In this document: piece after piece, positions 20,953 to 30,000 of the stretch | How positions within the stretch are numbered: position 1 is the stretch's first letter | How the letters are laid out: each line of letters starts with the position of its first letter | Assembly (NCBI RefSeq): GCF_030295915.1 | Contig: NZ_AP027361.1 | Span: 1,798,001 to 1,862,000, forward strand | Source: Thalassotalea sediminis | Lineage (GTDB): Bacteria; Pseudomonadota; Gammaproteobacteria; Enterobacterales; Alteromonadaceae | Direction of reading: 5' to 3' | DNA length: 64,000 nt | Position numbers and translations under genes: made by a program | Notes under the pieces: model-generated | Seen by the model: the letters and a program-made list of their open reading frames with translations, nothing else | Databases searched by the model: none | Told to the model about the DNA's origin: nothing

Positions 20953-21120
20953 TAACGGTTTATTAAGATATTGATAAAATTCAGTAAATAAGCATAATAT
21001 TATAATGTCTAACAGGTTAGACCAGCAATAAAAGCAAAACGATAAGCTTGCAAGCTAGCCTGTAGGCGAATACACTACACGCAATTTTGAAAAATTGTAT
21101 TTTCTACTAAAGGAAAAAAA

Positions 21121-21354
21121 ATGAGTACTATCGAAGAACGCGTAAAAAAAATTACTGTTGAGCAATTAGGTGTAAGCGAAGATGAAGTAAAAGTTGAAGC
21201 TTCTTTCGTTGACGACTTAGGTGCTGATTCATTAGATACAGTAGAATTAGTAATGGCGTTAGAAGAAGAATTTGACACTGAGATCCCAGACGAAGAAGCA
21301 GAGAAAATTACCACTGTTCAAGCTGCGATCGATTACATCACTGCTAACCAGTAA
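21121..21354 (+). CDS. acpP: Acyl carrier protein
   Basis: 77-aa acidic carrier protein. The 4'-phosphopantetheine attachment serine is S37 in [17 protein letters not shown] lies 7 nt before the ATG. The 168-bp gap after fabG contains a TATAAT (21001-21006) and a 16-bp near-perfect palindrome (21082-21097, CAATTTT/AAAATTG). acpP therefore probably has its own promoter, as expected for such an abundant protein. A terminator follows. Confidence 0.98.
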   Translation: MSTIEERVKKITVEQLGVSEDEVKVEASFVDDLGADSLDTVELVMALEEEFDTEIPDEEAEKITTVQAAIDYITANQ

Positions 21355-21366
21355 TATGTAATGTCT

Positions 21367-21394
21367 TCAGGCGGTTTAATACCGCCTGAGTTTT
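21367..21394 (+). terminator. Terminator of acpP
   Basis: The stem TCAGGCGGT / ACCGCCTGA with loop TTAAT is followed by GTTTT, 12 bp after the acpP stop. Partial read-through to fabF is likely. Confidence 0.85.
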
Positions 21395-21470
21395 ATATAC
21401 GTTTCGCTGTCGTATTAAAATCAACAGCTAGCCCATCAACGATTCAATTCTATCGGAGGCAACTCTTCCC

Positions 21471-22706
21471 ATGCGACGTGTTGTAGTAACCGGTTTTGGT
21501 ATGCTTTCCCCATTAGGTAACGATGCTCAAACAACTTGGCAGCAGTTATTAGCGGGTAAAAGTGGCATAGATACCATAGAACATTTTGATACCAGTACCT
21601 TTCCTACTAAATTTGCCGGTTTAGTAAAAGGATTCGATGCCGAACAATACGGTATTACGAAAAAAGATGGCCGTAAAATGGATATTTTTATCCAGTACGG
21701 TTTAGCAGCTGGTATACAAGCCATGGAACATTCTGGATTAACGGTAACAGATAACAATGCACATCGCATTGGTGTCGCCGTTGGCTCTGGCATTGGTGGC
21801 TTAAGTCTTATTGAAGAAAATCATACAAAATATTTACAGGGTGGCGTTAGAAAACTTTCACCTTTTTTCTGTCCATCAACTATTTTAAATATGGCAGCAG
21901 GTAACCTATCAATTCGATTAGGATTGAAAGGTCCCAATATTTCCATTGTAACCGCATGTACATCTGGCGTTCATAATATTGGACATGCTGTGCGTATGAT
22001 TGCTCACGGCGATGCTGATGCGATGATAGCGGGCGGTACAGAAAAAGCTTCAACAGAGCTTGGCATTGGTGGCTTTTGTGCAGCAAGAGCATTATCAACA
22101 AGAAATGATGACCCTCAGCGTGCAAGTAGGCCTTGGGATAAAGACCGTGATGGTTTTGTACTAAGTGATGGTGCAGGGATGGTTGTTGTTGAAGAATATG
22201 AGCATGCAAAAGCGCGCGGTGCAACTATGTATGCTGAAATCGTAGGTTTTGGCATGAGTGGCGATGCATATCATATGACGTCTCCTCCTGCAGATGGTGC
22301 AGGTGCTGCATTAGCAATGTCAAACGCTTTACGTGATGCAGGCGTAAACCCTGAGCAAATTGGTTATATCAACGCGCACGGCACGTCAACTCCTGCAGGT
22401 GATATTGCAGAAACGAATGCTGTTAAAGCAATTTTTGGTGAGTTTGCCTATAAAACGATGGTAGGTTCCACGAAATCAATGACTGGTCATCTTTTAGGTG
22501 CCGCAGGCGCAGTTGAGGCTATATTTACAGCGCAATCACTATTTGAGCAAAAAGTAGCACCTACTATAAATATTGAGAACTTGGATGAAGGTTGTGATCT
22601 TGATTATATTCGAGATACAGCTCGCGACGTTTCTTTAGAGTATGCGTTATGTAATTCATTCGGGTTTGGTGGTACTAATGGCTCGTTAGTATTAAAAAGA
22701 ATCTAG
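21471..22706 (+). CDS. fabF: 3-oxoacyl-ACP synthase II
   Basis: Condensing enzyme for chain elongation, important for temperature control of unsaturated fatty acids; 411 aa. The active-site cysteine is C163 in [14 protein letters not shown]. The two histidines are in [12 protein letters not shown] and [15 protein letters not shown]. The C-terminal [13 protein letters not shown] is typical. GGAGG lies 9 nt before the ATG. A strong terminator follows, so pabC probably depends on read-through or another promoter. Confidence 0.98.
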   Translation: MRRVVVTGFGMLSPLGNDAQTTWQQLLAGKSGIDTIEHFDTSTFPTKFAGLVKGFDAEQYGITKKDGRKMDIFIQYGLAAGIQAMEHSGLTVTDNNAHRIGVAVGSGIGGLSLIEENHTKYLQGGVRKLSPFFCPSTILNMAAGNLSIRLGLKGPNISIVTACTSGVHNIGHAVRMIAHGDADAMIAGGTEKASTELGIGGFCAARALSTRNDDPQRASRPWDKDRDGFVLSDGAGMVVVEEYEHAKARGATMYAEIVGFGMSGDAYHMTSPPADGAGAALAMSNALRDAGVNPEQIGYINAHGTSTPAGDIAETNAVKAIFGEFAYKTMVGSTKSMTGHLLGAAGAVEAIFTAQSLFEQKVAPTINIENLDEGCDLDYIRDTARDVSLEYALCNSFGFGGTNGSLVLKRI

Positions 22707-22730
22707 AAAATTTCTTGAAACTCAATGAAT

Positions 22731-22760
22731 AAGCCTGAATACTGTGTATTCAGGCTTTTT
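22731..22760 (+). terminator. Terminator of fabF
   Basis: A perfect 12-bp stem AAGCCTGAATAC / GTATTCAGGCTT with a 3-nt loop ends in TTTTT. It overlaps the 5' part of the open frame preceding pabC, which argues for a pabC start downstream of it. Confidence 0.92.
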
Positions 22761-22776
22761 ATTATCTCTACTTTGC

Positions 22777-23577
22777 ATGTTGTATTGTTCGTTAAACGGT
22801 AAGAGTACCGAAGTTATTGAAATTAGTGATCGCGGGTTAGCATACGGTGATGGTGTATTTACAACAGCTAAAATCGTCAATGGCATAGTTACTGATCTTT
22901 CATTGCATTTAGCTCGTCTAAAGCATAGCTGTGAGGTGTTAACAATAACCGCAGTTGACTGGAACGCGTTAACGAGAGAACTTACCACACAAGCAGCGTC
23001 ACTTTCTCTTGCTGTTGCTAAAGTGATAATTACAGCAGGGAGTGGCGGAAGAGGCTATTCTCGTATAGGTGCGAACAAGCCCAATGTAATTGTATCTCTG
23101 CATGATTTTCCAAAACACTACCTGCCTTGGCAAAAAAGTGGCATATCGTTAGGTAAGGCAAAAACGCAATTAGGTGTTAATCCACTTTTAGCGGGTATTA
23201 AACATTTAAATCGTCTTGAACAGGTATTAGTACGAAAGGAGCTAGATGAAAGTGACTGGCAAGACCTTATTGTTTGTGACATCTATGGCGTTGTTGTTGA
23301 AACCAGTTGCGCTAATATATTTTGGTTAAAAGATAAACGTATATTTACCCCAAAGTTAGACCGAGCAGGGGTAGCAGGCTTACTACGAAATAAAATTCTT
23401 GATCAATTCCCTGATATTGAAATAGTGCAAGTAGACTCCAGTGATTTAGAAAACACAGATGGAATGATTGTTTGTAATAGCGTTATGGGCTGCGTGCCGG
23501 TCAAAGAATATAATGGCAATGCATTGCCTCTCTCATTAGCTGTAGATTTTATTGGAAAGTTACCATGCAATTTATAA
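22777..23577 (+). CDS. pabC: Aminodeoxychorismate lyase
   Basis: PLP class IV lyase releasing pyruvate from 4-amino-4-deoxychorismate to give p-aminobenzoate for folate; 266 aa from the start chosen. DRGLAYGDGVFTTAKI near the N-terminus and the PLP lysine in GIKHLNRLEQVLVRKEL mark the family. The frame is open to an ATG at 22744, but that lies inside the fabF terminator and adds residues not usual for PabC, so the ATG at 22777 (MLYCSLNGK) is preferred. Neither start has a good ribosome binding site. It overlaps mltG by 13 bp. Confidence 0.92.
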   Translation: MLYCSLNGKSTEVIEISDRGLAYGDGVFTTAKIVNGIVTDLSLHLARLKHSCEVLTITAVDWNALTRELTTQAASLSLAVAKVIITAGSGGRGYSRIGANKPNVIVSLHDFPKHYLPWQKSGISLGKAKTQLGVNPLLAGIKHLNRLEQVLVRKELDESDWQDLIVCDIYGVVVETSCANIFWLKDKRIFTPKLDRAGVAGLLRNKILDQFPDIEIVQVDSSDLENTDGMIVCNSVMGCVPVKEYNGNALPLSLAVDFIGKLPCNL

Positions 23578-24599
23578 GGTTTACTGCACTTAGTACTATA
23601 AAGAAGTTGCTGATTATCGGCATTATTTCCGTGCTGGTTGTTTTTTTTACTTTAATTAGGGTTACTGAATATCAAGTAGAACAGCTTAATCGACTTGATA
23701 AACCACTAATGATTGAAATAGAACGTGGCACCAGTTTTAATCATTTTGCTCGTCAGCTTGAGATGCTTGGTATTGTTAAAGAGTCTTTTTGGCTCAAGGT
23801 TTATGTTAAATTTAACCCTGCGTTTGCTAATATCAAAGCAGGTAATTATCAGATAGAACAAGATCAACGTATTAAAGACATTTTGTTGATGATAACGCAA
23901 GGTCTAGAACATCAATATAAGATCACCTTTATAGAAGGATCTACGTTAAAACAGTGGTTGATGCTGCTAGCGCAACATCCAAATATTACTAAAACGCTCA
24001 ACTATCAAAATAAGGCTACGCTTTATCAACAGGTCGCTAAAGCGTTATCGCTCGAAAATGTTCACCCAGAAGGGCTCTTTTTTCCTGAAACCTATGCATT
24101 TACACACAAAACACGCGATATTGATATATTGAAACGAGCGTATTCACAAATGCAGATGTATTTAGATAGTGCGTGGCAACAAAGATACGGTAATTTGCCA
24201 TACAAAGATAAGTATGAGGCTTTGATCATGGCCTCTATTATTGAAAAGGAAAGCGGACAAGCTGCAGAGCACGAAATTATTTCCTCAGTTTTTGTTAATC
24301 GATTAGAGAAAAACATGCGTTTGCAAACTGACCCTACCATTATTTATGGGTTAGGAGAGCGATATAAAGGTGATATAAAACGTAAGCATATGAGGGAAAA
24401 AACAGCATATAACACTTATCGAATTAATGGATTACCGCCTACACCCATCGCGATGCCAGGAAAATCGGCATTAATGGCTGCAATGCAGCCAGCTCAAACA
24501 GATTACTTTTACTTCGTAAGTGATGGCAAAGGTAAACATATATTTTCACGTACGTTAAAAGAACATAATAAAGCTGTGGTAAAATATCAATTGCCATAA
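23565..24599 (+). CDS. mltG: Endolytic murein transglycosylase MltG
   Basis: Inner-membrane lytic transglycosylase (YceG) that cuts nascent glycan strands and sets their length; 344 aa. One N-terminal membrane helix lies at about residues 12-32. A LysM-like substrate-binding region follows, then the catalytic glutamate in IIEKESGQAAE. The signature YNTYRINGLPPTPIAMPG and the terminal FSRTLKEHNKAV are present. It overlaps the end of pabC, so the two are coupled. In most relatives tmk follows immediately; here the next genes are an M60-like lipoprotein and an atypical tmk. Confidence 0.96.
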   Translation: MQFIRFTALSTIKKLLIIGIISVLVVFFTLIRVTEYQVEQLNRLDKPLMIEIERGTSFNHFARQLEMLGIVKESFWLKVYVKFNPAFANIKAGNYQIEQDQRIKDILLMITQGLEHQYKITFIEGSTLKQWLMLLAQHPNITKTLNYQNKATLYQQVAKALSLENVHPEGLFFPETYAFTHKTRDIDILKRAYSQMQMYLDSAWQQRYGNLPYKDKYEALIMASIIEKESGQAAEHEIISSVFVNRLEKNMRLQTDPTIIYGLGERYKGDIKRKHMREKTAYNTYRINGLPPTPIAMPGKSALMAAMQPAQTDYFYFVSDGKGKHIFSRTLKEHNKAVVKYQLP

Positions 24600-24900
24600 C
24601 GAAAGCAATTGTAACGTTATTCATATTATAAAAATGTTGGCAGCCTAATTATCCATGTTCGCATTTATTCTGAACAAATCTACTTACCTATAGTTATACG
24701 AAAACAGTAGCTGTAACGCACTTTATCGCTGCTGTTTATGTGTAAAACCTATGAATACCCTAAGTGAATATTACAACTTGAAAACAATAATGAAATATTA
24801 TGTGTCTTTCATATGTTTTCGTTTGGTTGATGTTTCGTGTTTTATTTGTTATTAATAAGTTAATGAAAGTTTAGTTTGTCTTTTAAATACGGAAATAACA
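24600..24900. other. Intergenic region between mltG and the M60-like gene
   Basis: 301 bp of AT-rich sequence. I see no open frame, strong terminator or convincing -35/-10 pair. It presumably holds the promoter of the M60-like gene. No direct repeats marking an insertion boundary were recognised. Confidence 0.5.
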
Positions 24901-26847
24901 ATGAAAATGAAACATAATAAAACGGGAATGACGTTATTTGCTCTAACAGGCGTAATGGCTAGCATATTAATAGGATGTGGCAGTGGTGGTAGCGAAAAGA
25001 GCGAAACAGTTGTTGACACGGTACCTGAGTCAACAACTGAAACAACAGATACTCAAGAACCTCAGCCATTTTTATTTGAAAAGCAGTTTATTGTAACGGC
25101 GGCCAATGCAAATTTGTGTGTTGACGTGTCGCAAGATGGTACTGATGTGTTGCTAACAGATTGTCAAAATACAAATGAAAATCAATTATGGAGTTACAAT
25201 AAAGAGACAAAAAAGTTGATTCAAAGTGAATCTGAAAAGTGTGTAACAAACCTTGATGGGTTATTAAAACTAGAGGCTTGTAAAGAAGCGTCGAACCAAA
25301 ACTGGACATTTGAAGACAATATATTTTCGCAAGATGGACAATCGTTTGACGTAAATATGAGTGAACTTACACTTATTGTTTATGCGACGCACGGAGGCAT
25401 CAATCAACAGTGGTTTGTACCTTCGGTTGCCGCAGAGTCTATTGATGATAATTATGTGAGTAAATTCCCTATACCACGATCAGATAAAAATGCGTATAAC
25501 ATGGAACAAACTATGGATATCATCAATAGGCGAACGCCAATAATAGAAGCGTTTCCTTTCCCGCGTGATGTCAGTAGTTTCCCTGGTGATGTTTCAGCAT
25601 CTAAATCGCGCATCTCAAAACAAGTTACTTTCAATCGTTACTTTTACGAAGATACTTCCTCTGACACGATGAATCGTCAACATTGGATATCAACGGGTAC
25701 ATATGCTGCCGCTAATGAAATCATTGAGATTAATGTAAATGCGGAAAGAGATGTTGAAGAGTTGTATGCCATTATTAATGTGCATACCGATGCATTAGGG
25801 TTGAATTCAGCTAATGTTGTTGCTGACGATATGGTAAAACGCTTTCCAAGCGTTTCTACAAAAGTACGCTTGAACAATGGTAATAATAAAGTAAGAAGCC
25901 AATATGGTGGACAGGTCGTTATCGTGTCAAATTTAGCAGAAGATCTAGAGGTAACGATTAATATCGCTAACGTTGTTGAAACGGCTCATTTTAAGTTAGG
26001 TAGAGATAGTTACAATGACTGGCCTTTAATACGTGAAAAAAGTGCACCATGGGGGGTACTTGAAGGAAAACATGCAGTTTTAGATATGTCTAAAGAAGAG
26101 CTCAATAAGATAGATGATCCTGAGCGATTACTAAAAACATTTGATCAAACAGTTGAACTAGTGCGTGATTTAGCTGGTTTTGAGTATGATGCGACTGGTG
26201 TACATAAAATGCCTACATTAAAAGAACGCTTTGTGTCTGATGTACAAATTACCGCTGGATTTGCTCACGCAGGGTTTCCAATAATGACAAGCCCTGGTTG
26301 GAAATTATACTCACTCGATACTGCGCAAAATGATGGTTGGGGGAATTGGCATGAAACAGGTCACAATTATCAACAATTTTGCTTATGGAGTCGTCCTTTT
26401 GGTACTGAATCGACTGTTAATTTATTTTCGCTTTATGTGCAAGAGAAGGTTAATCAAACGTCTAGAATTCAAGCCGAAAATCGCTATACAAATGCAATCA
26501 ATAAGTTAGATGACAACTTCACTTTTTCAGCGGATGCTGATGTCTGGGACCGGTTAGTATTTTTAATGCAAATAAAGCATGCATTGCCAAATATCGGCTG
26601 GGATATGTTTAGACAATTAAATCGACGTTTTAGAGAAATGGATGCTGAACAGCAAGCAGAAGTCTGTCAAAGTACGCAAGCAAGTTTTAGTACAACATTT
26701 GAATTATTAAGCGATATTACCGGTTATGATCTAACGACACATTTTAAAAAATGGGGGGTAGATGTGACGAATGCAAGTTATCAAAATGTTGCAAATAAAG
26801 GGCTACCGCAACCACCTGTAGATATCTCTAGTGTTAATCCACAGTAA
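24901..26847 (+). CDS. Secreted lipoprotein: ricin-type lectin plus M60-like metallopeptidase
   Basis: 648-aa predicted lipoprotein. The signal peptide ends in a lipobox (ILIGC, lipidated C26), followed by a Gly/Ser/Thr/Glu-rich linker to about 58. A ricin B-type beta-trefoil lectin domain spans about 60-172, with three QxW motifs (Q95-W97, Q133-W135, Q169-W171). Residues about 200-640 form an M60/enhancin-like zinc peptidase, with HETGH at 484-488 and a downstream glutamate in GTESTVNLF near 503. M60-like enzymes, including E. coli SslE/YghJ, cut mucin-like O-glycoproteins, so a surface glycoprotein-degrading role is inferred. It is monocistronic with its own terminator and interrupts the conserved mltG-tmk order. 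Confidence 0.88.
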   Translation: MKMKHNKTGMTLFALTGVMASILIGCGSGGSEKSETVVDTVPESTTETTDTQEPQPFLFEKQFIVTAANANLCVDVSQDGTDVLLTDCQNTNENQLWSYNKETKKLIQSESEKCVTNLDGLLKLEACKEASNQNWTFEDNIFSQDGQSFDVNMSELTLIVYATHGGINQQWFVPSVAAESIDDNYVSKFPIPRSDKNAYNMEQTMDIINRRTPIIEAFPFPRDVSSFPGDVSASKSRISKQVTFNRYFYEDTSSDTMNRQHWISTGTYAAANEIIEINVNAERDVEELYAIINVHTDALGLNSANVVADDMVKRFPSVSTKVRLNNGNNKVRSQYGGQVVIVSNLAEDLEVTINIANVVETAHFKLGRDSYNDWPLIREKSAPWGVLEGKHAVLDMSKEELNKIDDPERLLKTFDQTVELVRDLAGFEYDATGVHKMPTLKERFVSDVQITAGFAHAGFPIMTSPGWKLYSLDTAQNDGWGNWHETGHNYQQFCLWSRPFGTESTVNLFSLYVQEKVNQTSRIQAENRYTNAINKLDDNFTFSADADVWDRLVFLMQIKHALPNIGWDMFRQLNRRFREMDAEQQAEVCQSTQASFSTTFELLSDITGYDLTTHFKKWGVDVTNASYQNVANKGLPQPPVDISSVNPQ

Positions 26848-26863
26848 TAAATTATTGTGATAT

Positions 26864-26908
26864 AAGTAAAAAAAGTACAACAGTGATGTTGTGCTTTTTA
26901 CTTTTTTA
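26864..26908 (+). terminator. Terminator of the M60-like gene
   Basis: A long stem (left arm from AAGTAAA to TACAACA, right arm from TGTTGTG to TTTTACTT, loop GTGA) with one wobble pair and a small A-bulge ends in a T-run. It lies 17 bp after the stop. Confidence 0.85.
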
Positions 26909-27021
26909 ATTGTTTGTGAAAGCGAAGAATCAAGAGAAATGCAACCTTTAGCTAGCTAATTTTTATGATGCGTATATCATTGTAGCCATGATCGATTACA
27001 TGCAGTAAATTTAAGGTAAAA

Positions 27022-27663
27022 ATGAGAAAAGGGTTAATGGTTGTTTGCGATGGTAGTAACGGCGCAGGCAAAACAACAGTCATCGAAACATTAAAGGATT
27101 ATGTTACAAGTAAAGGATTAGACGTTATCTTAACAAGGGAGCCAGGTGGTACCGAAATCAGTGAGAAAATAAGAGAAATTATTCTCGACAAAGCCAACTC
27201 ACAAATGCATGACCTAACAGAATTATTACTATTTGCTGCTTCTCGGGCTCAACATGTCAATGAAAAAATACTCCCTGCATTGGAACAAGGTGCAGTTGTT
27301 ATTTGTGATCGATTTGATGCGGCTACGATTAGCTTTCAACACTTTGCACGCGGATTAGATTTGTCACTTATAAAAACAATAAATGATATTGCTAAGGGCG
27401 GCTTTCAACCAGATATGAACATTATCTTGGATCTCGACCCTCTAATTGGACTAAAAAGAGTGCATGGGAGAGGGGATCAATTAGATAGAATGGAAAATGA
27501 AAAACTTGAGTTTTTAGTTAAAGCACGCGAAGGTTACCTAACACAGGCGCGAGAAACACCTGAGTTATTTACCATTATTGATGCAGCCAACAGCAAAGAA
27601 CAAGTGGCTGCTGACGCGATAGCATGTGTTGAAACGTTATTAATTGAAAAAGGGCTCATCTAG
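27022..27663 (+). CDS. tmk: Thymidylate kinase (divergent form)
   Basis: dTMP kinase fold, 213 aa: P-loop GSNGAGKTT at residues 11-19, TREPGGTEISEKIR near 39, CDRFDAATISFQ near 95 and a LID-like RGDQLDRMENE near 150. TREPGGTE and the arrangement support dTMP kinase. The sequence departs from the usual gammaproteobacterial Tmk at the P-loop (SNGAGKTT rather than LEGAGKTT), the DR motif (DRFDAAT rather than DRH/DRY-x-S) and much of the C-terminal half. It has 174 bp upstream and 160 bp downstream, so it is probably a separate transcription unit instead of being coupled to holB. The synteny suggests it supplies the essential dTTP-pathway kinase. Confidence 0.85.
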   Translation: MRKGLMVVCDGSNGAGKTTVIETLKDYVTSKGLDVILTREPGGTEISEKIREIILDKANSQMHDLTELLLFAASRAQHVNEKILPALEQGAVVICDRFDAATISFQHFARGLDLSLIKTINDIAKGGFQPDMNIILDLDPLIGLKRVHGRGDQLDRMENEKLEFLVKAREGYLTQARETPELFTIIDAANSKEQVAADAIACVETLLIEKGLI

Positions 27664-27823
27664 CGCTTGTTATTAAAAATATGTAAAGCTGGTATCGCTA
27701 TATTCTTTGCGTAAACCGTTTTTTCTAAAAATAACTAATGCTAATATTGATGCTGGCGTGTTTGATGCTATTTAATAAACCGTTGAAAACGATTTTTACT
27801 TACCTTTTCCATAGGCTAATGTT

Positions 27824-28795
27824 ATGGCAACATCTTGGTTAAATTCACATAAACAAAAGCTATTACAGCAAATTCATCAAAAAACATTGCCACATGCCAT
27901 ATTGGTGACAGGTGTTGCAGGCGCAGGAAAAACAACATTAGTTAATTGGTTATCGCAATCGTTACTGTGCCAACCTTATGATGTAAATTCGCGAGAGATA
28001 CCTTGTCAGCAATGTAAGGGGTGTCACTTAGTGAAGCAAACATCACACCCTGATTTATTGCATGTTGAGTTAACAGGCAATCATGTTGGCGTAGAACAAG
28101 TAAGGTCACTAAGTCGATTTCTAGAGAAAACAGCACAATTTGGTAAACATCAAGTGGCGATTGTTTTTGACGCTGATAAATTAACAGAATCCGCAGGTAA
28201 CGCGTTGCTTAAAACATTAGAAGAACCGACGGAAAATAGCTACATATTTCTTGTTGCCAGTGATGAGCAACGTTTGTTACCAACGTTAATAAGTCGATGT
28301 CGTGTTGTATCGATTCGTCCTCCTATTGGCAAAGAACTGCTAAATGAACTTGGTAATCAAAGCAATGATCCGTTTGTAAACCTGTCTCATTTACCAGAAA
28401 TTAGCGACACACAAGTGATGGCGCAATTTAGTCAGTTAAGAGAAACGTTGTATCGTTTCTTGCAAACAGGCGACGGGCGAATGGCGCTATTTGATATACT
28501 AAAAAGTAGCGAATTCTGCGGGCGATGGTTAGAGAAAATAGTAAGCGATTTAATGCGTGAACAAGCAGGTTGGTCATGTAAAGTTGAGGTGCCAGTTTCA
28601 TCAATGGAAGAACTGACTTACACTAAGGTAAAGCCACAAACACTTTGGCATGTGTATAACCTGATCAAATGCTTTAACAAAAATACGATGCAATTAAGCC
28701 AATTTAATGCTGAATTTGGCTTGGAGAAGCTGTTAGTTGATATGCAGTTGTTAATAATGAACGAGGACACAGAATATGGAACCGCTATATCTTGA
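27824..28795 (+). CDS. holB: DNA polymerase III delta' subunit
   Basis: Clamp-loader subunit, AAA+ fold, 323 aa. A P-loop-like GVAGAGKTTLVNWL is near residue 30. A zinc-binding cysteine cluster (PCQQCKGCHLVKQTSHPDLL) lies near 65-80. The LLKTLEEPTENSYIFLV segment and the SRC motif (LISRCRVV) near 165 are signatures. It overlaps pilZ by 20 bp, the usual holB-pilZ-tatD order. Confidence 0.95.
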   Translation: MATSWLNSHKQKLLQQIHQKTLPHAILVTGVAGAGKTTLVNWLSQSLLCQPYDVNSREIPCQQCKGCHLVKQTSHPDLLHVELTGNHVGVEQVRSLSRFLEKTAQFGKHQVAIVFDADKLTESAGNALLKTLEEPTENSYIFLVASDEQRLLPTLISRCRVVSIRPPIGKELLNELGNQSNDPFVNLSHLPEISDTQVMAQFSQLRETLYRFLQTGDGRMALFDILKSSEFCGRWLEKIVSDLMREQAGWSCKVEVPVSSMEELTYTKVKPQTLWHVYNLIKCFNKNTMQLSQFNAEFGLEKLLVDMQLLIMNEDTEYGTAIS

Positions 28796-29102
28796 ATTTG
28801 TTACAGAAAGAGATCTGTATCAAGCGTATATGCCATTTGTAAAAAAAGGCGGTTTATTTGTAAGAACAACTGAGCACTTTGAATTAGATACAGATATTGA
28901 ATTGCAGGTGTTATTACCTGACTCTTTAGAGCCGTCAACGGTAATAGGAAAAGTGTGTTGGATTACACCCGTTGGTGCACAAAATGGTACGCCAGCTGGT
29001 ATCGGTATTAGCTTTATTGAAGATCCAGAAAACACTCGTAATTTGATAGAAAAATCGATTGGACGACTCTTAAATTCGTCTGATCCTACACTGACCATGT
29101 GA
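28776..29102 (+). CDS. pilZ: Type IV pilus assembly protein PilZ
   Basis: Small PilZ-domain protein, 108 aa. It closely follows the founding Pseudomonas PilZ in AYMPFVKKGGLFVRT and VCWITPVGAQNGTPAGIGISF. As in that protein, the RxxxR motif needed for c-di-GMP binding is absent, so it probably acts by protein contact in type IV pilus biogenesis (partners PilB/FimX in Xanthomonas and Pseudomonas). GAGGA lies about 10 nt before the ATG, inside holB. It is co-transcribed with holB and tatD. Confidence 0.93.
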   Translation: MEPLYLEFVTERDLYQAYMPFVKKGGLFVRTTEHFELDTDIELQVLLPDSLEPSTVIGKVCWITPVGAQNGTPAGIGISFIEDPENTRNLIEKSIGRLLNSSDPTLTM

Positions 29103-29122
29103 TCAATTTTAAGGAAATTTAG

Positions 29123-29893
29123 TTGTATATTGATTCTCACTGTCATTTAGACAGACTCGATTTAAAAGATTTTGATAATAAATTAGAAAATGTTGTTGAA
29201 GCGGCTAAAAATGCAGGTGTTAACGAGTTATTATGCGTAAGCGTAACGCTAAAAGACTTTCCAGCAATGGTCGAAAAGACCAAGCATTTTGATAATGTTA
29301 TGCTTTCTTGTGGTGCACATCCATTAAACCAAGAAGATGCTGTTGATGAAACTAACCTAGCTCAACTAGCCACCAATGACCGTGTTATTGCTATAGGCGA
29401 AACTGGATTAGATTACTTTTATGCCCCTGAAACAAAAGCGCTACAACTAGATTCTTTTCGCAAGCACGTACGTGTTGCCCGTAAATGTTGTAAACCACTT
29501 ATTATCCATACACGAGACGCACAAAAAGATACATTAGATATACTCCATGAAGAGAAAGCCAGCGAAGTAGGGGGCATATTACATTGTTTTACTGAGTCTT
29601 GGGAGATGGCTGAGCAAGCCATAGCACTCGGTTTTTATATTTCTTTTTCGGGGATTGTTACTTTTAAGAATGCTAGCGCTTTACGAGAAGTGGCAAAACG
29701 TGTGCCGAATGAACGCTTTTTGATTGAAACAGATGCCCCTTATTTAGCCCCGGTACCACACCGAGGTAAACAAAACCAACCCGCTTATGTCGTTGAAGTC
29801 GCAAAACACCTCGCGAGTATTCGAGGACAATCGGTAGAAGAAATTGCACGTTTGTCGACCGACAATTTTAATCGTTTATTCAAACGTTCTTAG
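29123..29893 (+). CDS. TatD-family metal-dependent hydrolase
   Basis: Metal-dependent hydrolase of the TatD DNase family, 256 aa, TIM barrel. Ligands are visible in order: DSHCHLD (N-terminus), GETGLDY near 93, IIHTRDA near 128, ILHCFT near 155 and IETDAPYLAP near 205. The start is TTG with AAGGA 8 nt upstream; MYIDSHCHLD is the family start. Family members are 3'-5' exonucleases or D-aminoacyl-tRNA deacylase-like. The holB-pilZ context matches the YcfH subgroup. Confidence 0.94.
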   Translation: MYIDSHCHLDRLDLKDFDNKLENVVEAAKNAGVNELLCVSVTLKDFPAMVEKTKHFDNVMLSCGAHPLNQEDAVDETNLAQLATNDRVIAIGETGLDYFYAPETKALQLDSFRKHVRVARKCCKPLIIHTRDAQKDTLDILHEEKASEVGGILHCFTESWEMAEQAIALGFYISFSGIVTFKNASALREVAKRVPNERFLIETDAPYLAPVPHRGKQNQPAYVVEVAKHLASIRGQSVEEIARLSTDNFNRLFKRS

Positions 29894-29904
29894 GCAATTA
29901 GTCC

Positions 29905-29938
29905 AAAAAAAATAGCCCGAAACTAGATGTTTCGGGCT
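29905..29938 (-). terminator. Minus-strand intrinsic terminator
   Basis: The stem AGCCCGAAAC / GTTTCGGGCT (10 bp, loop ATCTA on the minus strand) is followed by A and eight Ts on the minus strand. No T-run exists on the plus strand. It lies 21 bp past the tatD stop but faces the other way. Confidence 0.88.
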
Positions 29939-30000
29939 CAGGGGATGGCTCAAAAAAGGAGATGAGCCGTGCGCTAATTAACAAGTTCTATAGCCATACC
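29905..30000 (-). ncRNA. Candidate small RNA with anti-Shine-Dalgarno loop
   Basis: On the minus strand a hairpin (stem GGCTCA/TGAGCC, 29947-29968) exposes a 10-nt loop TCTCCTTTTT, complementary to Shine-Dalgarno sequences. Twenty nucleotides downstream is a perfect 10-bp terminator stem with eight Ts. The adjacent downstream gene (tatD) is convergent, so this is not a leader. A 7-codon frame (MAIELVN, 29974-29997) lies in the 5' part. The 5' end and promoter were not located, so the left boundary of the transcript is a guess. Confidence 0.55.

Noticed and set aside
21880..22224. 114-aa His-rich open frame on the minus strand
   Set aside because: Antisense shadow of fabF; low-complexity His/Leu content results from the complementary reading.
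22744..22776. Upstream ATG extension of pabC
   Set aside because: Falls inside the fabF terminator hairpin and adds an N-terminus unlike PabC.
28820..29146. 108-aa open frame on the minus strand
   Set aside because: Complement of pilZ and the tatD start; no independent support.
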